From positions 1 to 18,658 of the forward strand of contig CALAZS010000293.1 in the NCBI GenBank assembly GCA_937926265.1: a stretch of 18,658 nt of DNA. Reading direction: 5' to 3'. Below the pieces are notes generated by a model. That model searched no databases and was not told where the DNA came from. It worked only from the letters and a program-made list of their open reading frames with translations. This document shows positions 16,413 to 18,658 of the stretch, one piece after another. The stretch is from an uncultured Gammaproteobacteria bacterium. GTDB taxonomy: Bacteria > Pseudomonadota > Gammaproteobacteria > Chromatiales > Chromatiaceae. A program made the translations under genes and the position numbers. Positions within the stretch are counted from its first letter, which is position 1; every line of letters begins with the position of its first letter.

Positions 16413-16856
16413 ATGAACATGGATATAAAAAAAATCCTTGAACTGCTGCCTCATCGATACCCATTTTTACTTATTGACCGGGTAACAGATTACAAGTCAG
16501 GTGAGTATCTGGTCGGTTACAAAAACGTCTCATTCAACGAACCTTTTTTTCAAGGTCATTTCCCGGTCAAACCGGTTATGCCAGGTGTGCTGATCGTAGA
16601 AGCTTTGGCACAGGCTACGGCTTTACTGGCAATGGAAACGTCTCCGGAAGATGTCGGTGGCAAAGAATCGCTATATTATTTTGTTGGTATAGATAAAGTG
16701 AGATTCAAGGATATTGTTTCTCCGGGAGATCAACTGGAACTCCATGCCCATCTGTTAAAGAAGCGAATGAATATCTGGACATTTGATTGCGAGGCAAAGG
16801 TCGAAGGCAAGGTCGCTGCAACCGCTCAGATCATGTGTACTTCCCGGGAAGTGTAA
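16413..16856 (+). CDS. fabZ: 3-hydroxyacyl-ACP dehydratase FabZ
   Basis: This 147-residue hot-dog-fold enzyme removes water from 3-hydroxyacyl-ACP in fatty acid elongation. It competes with LpxA and LpxD for the same 3-hydroxyacyl-ACP, which makes its place between their genes meaningful. LLPHRYPFLLIDRV is at the N-terminus. Catalytic His49 and Glu63 lie in FQGHFPVKPVMPGVLIVEALAQ. Start ATG 16413 is 6 nt after GGAG (16403-16406); a second in-frame ATG at 16419 has worse spacing. lpxA begins one base after the TAA. An 84-bp spacer upstream is AT-rich with no clear terminator. Confidence 0.98.
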   Translation: MNMDIKKILELLPHRYPFLLIDRVTDYKSGEYLVGYKNVSFNEPFFQGHFPVKPVMPGVLIVEALAQATALLAMETSPEDVGGKESLYYFVGIDKVRFKDIVSPGDQLELHAHLLKKRMNIWTFDCEAKVEGKVAATAQIMCTSREV

Positions 16857-16857
16857 C

Positions 16858-17646
16858 TTGATTCATCCAAACGCAAACATTCATGAAAGTGCCCTTATCG
16901 ATTCGACTGCCGAAATAGCGGATGGTGTTAGTGTTGGCGCATTTTCGATCATTGGGCCGAATGTGGTCATTGGAAAGGGCACCACGGTTGGTCCACATGT
17001 TGTCATCAGTAAATCAACCCGGATTGGTGAAGACAATAAAATTTTCCAGTTTTCGAGTATTGGCGAAGATCCCCAGGATAAAAAATATGCCGGAGAGGAA
17101 ACATTCCTTGAGATTGGCGACCGCAATGTTATTCGGGAAAATGTGACGCTAAACCGAGGCACTTCCCAGGATGCTGTTTACACGCGTATCGGCAGCGATA
17201 ACCTGCTAATGGCTTACACCCATGTGGCCCATGACTGTTCCATTGGAGATCATGTCATTTTAGCTAATGCGGCCTCACTTGGCGGGCATGTGCATGTTGA
17301 AGACTGGGCGATTCTTGGTGGCTTTTCCATTGTTCACCAGTTTTGCCGGGTAGGTGCACATTGTTTTACCGCAATGGGTAGTGTTATTGGTAAAGATGTC
17401 CCGCCTTACATTACTGTCGGCGGACACCCGGCAAAACCGCATGGTATCAACAAGGAAGGTTTAAAACGCCGTGGATACTCAGATGAACAGCTTCGTTGTA
17501 TTCTCACAGCATACAAGCAACTCTATAAATCCGGTCTCACTCTGGAACAGGCCGAGGCTAAATTGAAGGAAATGGCTAAAGATGCACCTGTAGTTGGCTT
17601 GATGACAGAGTTTCTGAATAAATCCAACCGCAGTATCATCCGCTAA
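16858..17646 (+). CDS. lpxA: UDP-N-acetylglucosamine O-acyltransferase LpxA (TTG start)
   Basis: This 262-residue trimeric left-handed beta-helix enzyme starts lipid A synthesis by moving a 3-hydroxyacyl chain from ACP to the 3-OH of UDP-GlcNAc. The catalytic base is His125 (THVAHDC, with His122), and VHQF (159-162) and the C-terminal EGLKRRGY region are conserved. It aligns without gaps to the 262-residue E. coli protein from memory, which fixes the start at TTG 16858 (MIHPNANIH). The TTG lies one base after the fabZ stop and 6 nt after GGGAAG. The frame stays open upstream inside fabZ, but those residues have no family match. Met173 occupies the E. coli Gly173 'hydrocarbon ruler' position, as Met169 does in P. 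aeruginosa, predicting a shorter (C10-type) acyl chain. Confidence 0.97.
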   Translation: MIHPNANIHESALIDSTAEIADGVSVGAFSIIGPNVVIGKGTTVGPHVVISKSTRIGEDNKIFQFSSIGEDPQDKKYAGEETFLEIGDRNVIRENVTLNRGTSQDAVYTRIGSDNLLMAYTHVAHDCSIGDHVILANAASLGGHVHVEDWAILGGFSIVHQFCRVGAHCFTAMGSVIGKDVPPYITVGGHPAKPHGINKEGLKRRGYSDEQLRCILTAYKQLYKSGLTLEQAEAKLKEMAKDAPVVGLMTEFLNKSNRSIIR

Positions 17647-17666
17647 TAAACTTTAATGCAATAACC

Positions 17667-18658
17667 TTGAAAAGTATTAGGATAGGCATAGTTGCAGCTG
17701 AACCATCTGGCGATCAACTCGCATCGCACCTAATGTCCGCATTGAAAAAGCTGCATCCGCAGATTCAGTTTGAAGGCATCGGCGGCTCTATGATGCAGGC
17801 ACAGGGATTACAAAGCTGGTATCCAATGGAAAGACTCTCTGTAATGGGTTTGGTCGAAGTACTCAGGCATTTGCCTGAACTGCTTCGCATTCGTAAAGAC
17901 CTGGTTAAAAGATGGCTGACAATACCCCCTGATATTTTTATTGGTGTCGATGCACCGGATTTTAACCTGGGACTTGAAGCTAAGTTAAAAAAGGCCGGAA
18001 TACCGACGGTGCACTATGTTTGCCCAACTATCTGGGCATGGCGCGAAAACCGTGTAAAAAAAATAAAAAAGGCAGTCAACCTGGTTTTGAGTATATTCCC
18101 CTTTGAAGTGCCTTTATTGGCCAGCCACAGGGTTAAAGCTCACTATGCTGGTCATCCACTGGCCCAGGCTTTAAAGGCAGTACCCGATCAAAAAGACACT
18201 CAAAAAAAACTGGACCTGGATACAGAAAAGCTTGTTTTGGGTTTTCTGCCGGGAAGCCGCATGTCCGAGGTGACACGGTTAACCGATGACTTTCTTGAAG
18301 CGGCTAGAATTCTAAAACGCAAATTGCCTGATCTGCAGGTTATTGCGCCAATGGCAACACCCGCAATCTACCAATATGTTCAATCCAGGATTTCTGAGCA
18401 TTCACTCAATGATATTAAACTTCTGGATGGCCAGTCACGTGACGTGATGGCAGCGTCTGATGTTCTCCTGACTGCTTCAGGCACTGCCACCCTTGAGATT
18501 ATGCTTTATAAAAAGCCGATGGTGGTAGCTTACAAGGTTCACTGGTTGTCGTATTTCATTTTTATCAAGCTTGGCCTTTTGAAGACTAGATATTTTGCCA
18601 TGCCAAATATTCTGGCGGGTAAATCCGTAGTTCCTGAATTGATGCAGGATGAATGCAC
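17667..18658 (+). CDS. lpxB: Lipid-A-disaccharide synthase LpxB (partial, runs off right edge)
   Basis: The first 330 codons of the GT19 glycosyltransferase that joins UDP-2,3-diacylglucosamine to lipid X, forming the lipid A disaccharide at the inner membrane. The frame is open from 17667 to the window end, and about 50 residues are missing compared with the family length of about 380. Readable landmarks are IVAAEPSGD at the N-terminus (usually AGExSGD; one Gly reads Ala), DAPDFNLGLE, TIWAWRENRVKKI, LPGSRMSEV in the UDP-binding half, ASGTATLE and MPNILAG. The start is probably TTG 17667, 20 nt after the lpxA stop. No ATG fits in this frame before residue 23, well inside the fold. No Shine-Dalgarno is visible, and a two-codon ATG-CAA-TAA (17656-17664) lies just upstream. 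Confidence 0.93.
   Translation, partial: MKSIRIGIVAAEPSGDQLASHLMSALKKLHPQIQFEGIGGSMMQAQGLQSWYPMERLSVMGLVEVLRHLPELLRIRKDLVKRWLTIPPDIFIGVDAPDFNLGLEAKLKKAGIPTVHYVCPTIWAWRENRVKKIKKAVNLVLSIFPFEVPLLASHRVKAHYAGHPLAQALKAVPDQKDTQKKLDLDTEKLVLGFLPGSRMSEVTRLTDDFLEAARILKRKLPDLQVIAPMATPAIYQYVQSRISEHSLNDIKLLDGQSRDVMAASDVLLTASGTATLEIMLYKKPMVVAYKVHWLSYFIFIKLGLLKTRYFAMPNILAGKSVVPELMQDEC

Noticed and set aside
16783..16857. N-terminal extension of lpxA into the end of fabZ
   Set aside because: The extension is the fabZ 3' end read in another frame. TTG 16858 gives the family length of 262 and the expected N-terminus.
1..18658. Search for an undescribed system, mobile element, CRISPR array, tRNA or cryptic gene
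   Set aside because: All long coding frames match known core genes in conserved order. The largest spacer is 231 bp and no tandem or dispersed repeats were seen.

Overview
This 18.7 kb window is a contiguous block of conserved housekeeping genes from a gammaproteobacterium. The organism is outside the enterics: uppS-cdsA-dxr-rseP follow one another and dapC lies beside glnD, which from memory is the Pseudomonas-type arrangement (E. coli has dxr before uppS, and dapD beside glnD). By eye the DNA is moderately AT-rich, about 43-46% GC, with AT-rich spacers. I cannot name a genus. I see no mobile elements, tRNA or rRNA genes, CRISPR arrays or foreign-looking islands.

Left arm, minus strand (5-4626): map, glnD and dapC form a tightly packed operon (gaps of 1 and 4 nt). 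It covers N-terminal methionine removal, nitrogen sensing through PII uridylylation, and the transaminase step of lysine/diaminopimelate synthesis. A 231-bp divergent region (4627-4857) separates map from rpsB. It carries a likely rpsB promoter and a structured mRNA leader.

Middle, plus strand (4858-8003): rpsB (S2), tsf (EF-Ts), pyrH (UMP kinase) and frr (ribosome recycling factor). A hairpin lies between rpsB and tsf, a strong intrinsic terminator follows tsf, and another terminator follows frr, so this part probably forms two transcription units.

Right arm, plus strand (8170-18658): the envelope block. uppS, cdsA, dxr and rseP are packed with 4-nt or overlapping junctions: undecaprenyl carrier lipid, phospholipid precursor, MEP isoprenoid pathway, and site-2 protease of the sigma-E response. 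A 122-bp AT-rich spacer with a candidate promoter leads to bamA, skp, lpxD, fabZ, lpxA and lpxB, which cover outer-membrane protein assembly, its periplasmic chaperone, and lipid A synthesis. lpxB runs off the right edge.

No undescribed system is visible. The points worth a second look are: Met173 in LpxA at the acyl-chain 'hydrocarbon ruler' position, predicting short-chain (C10-type) lipid A; TTG starts for lpxA and lpxB, the latter preceded by a two-codon mini-ORF; a strongly structured rpsB leader; and a bamA start without a visible Shine-Dalgarno sequence.
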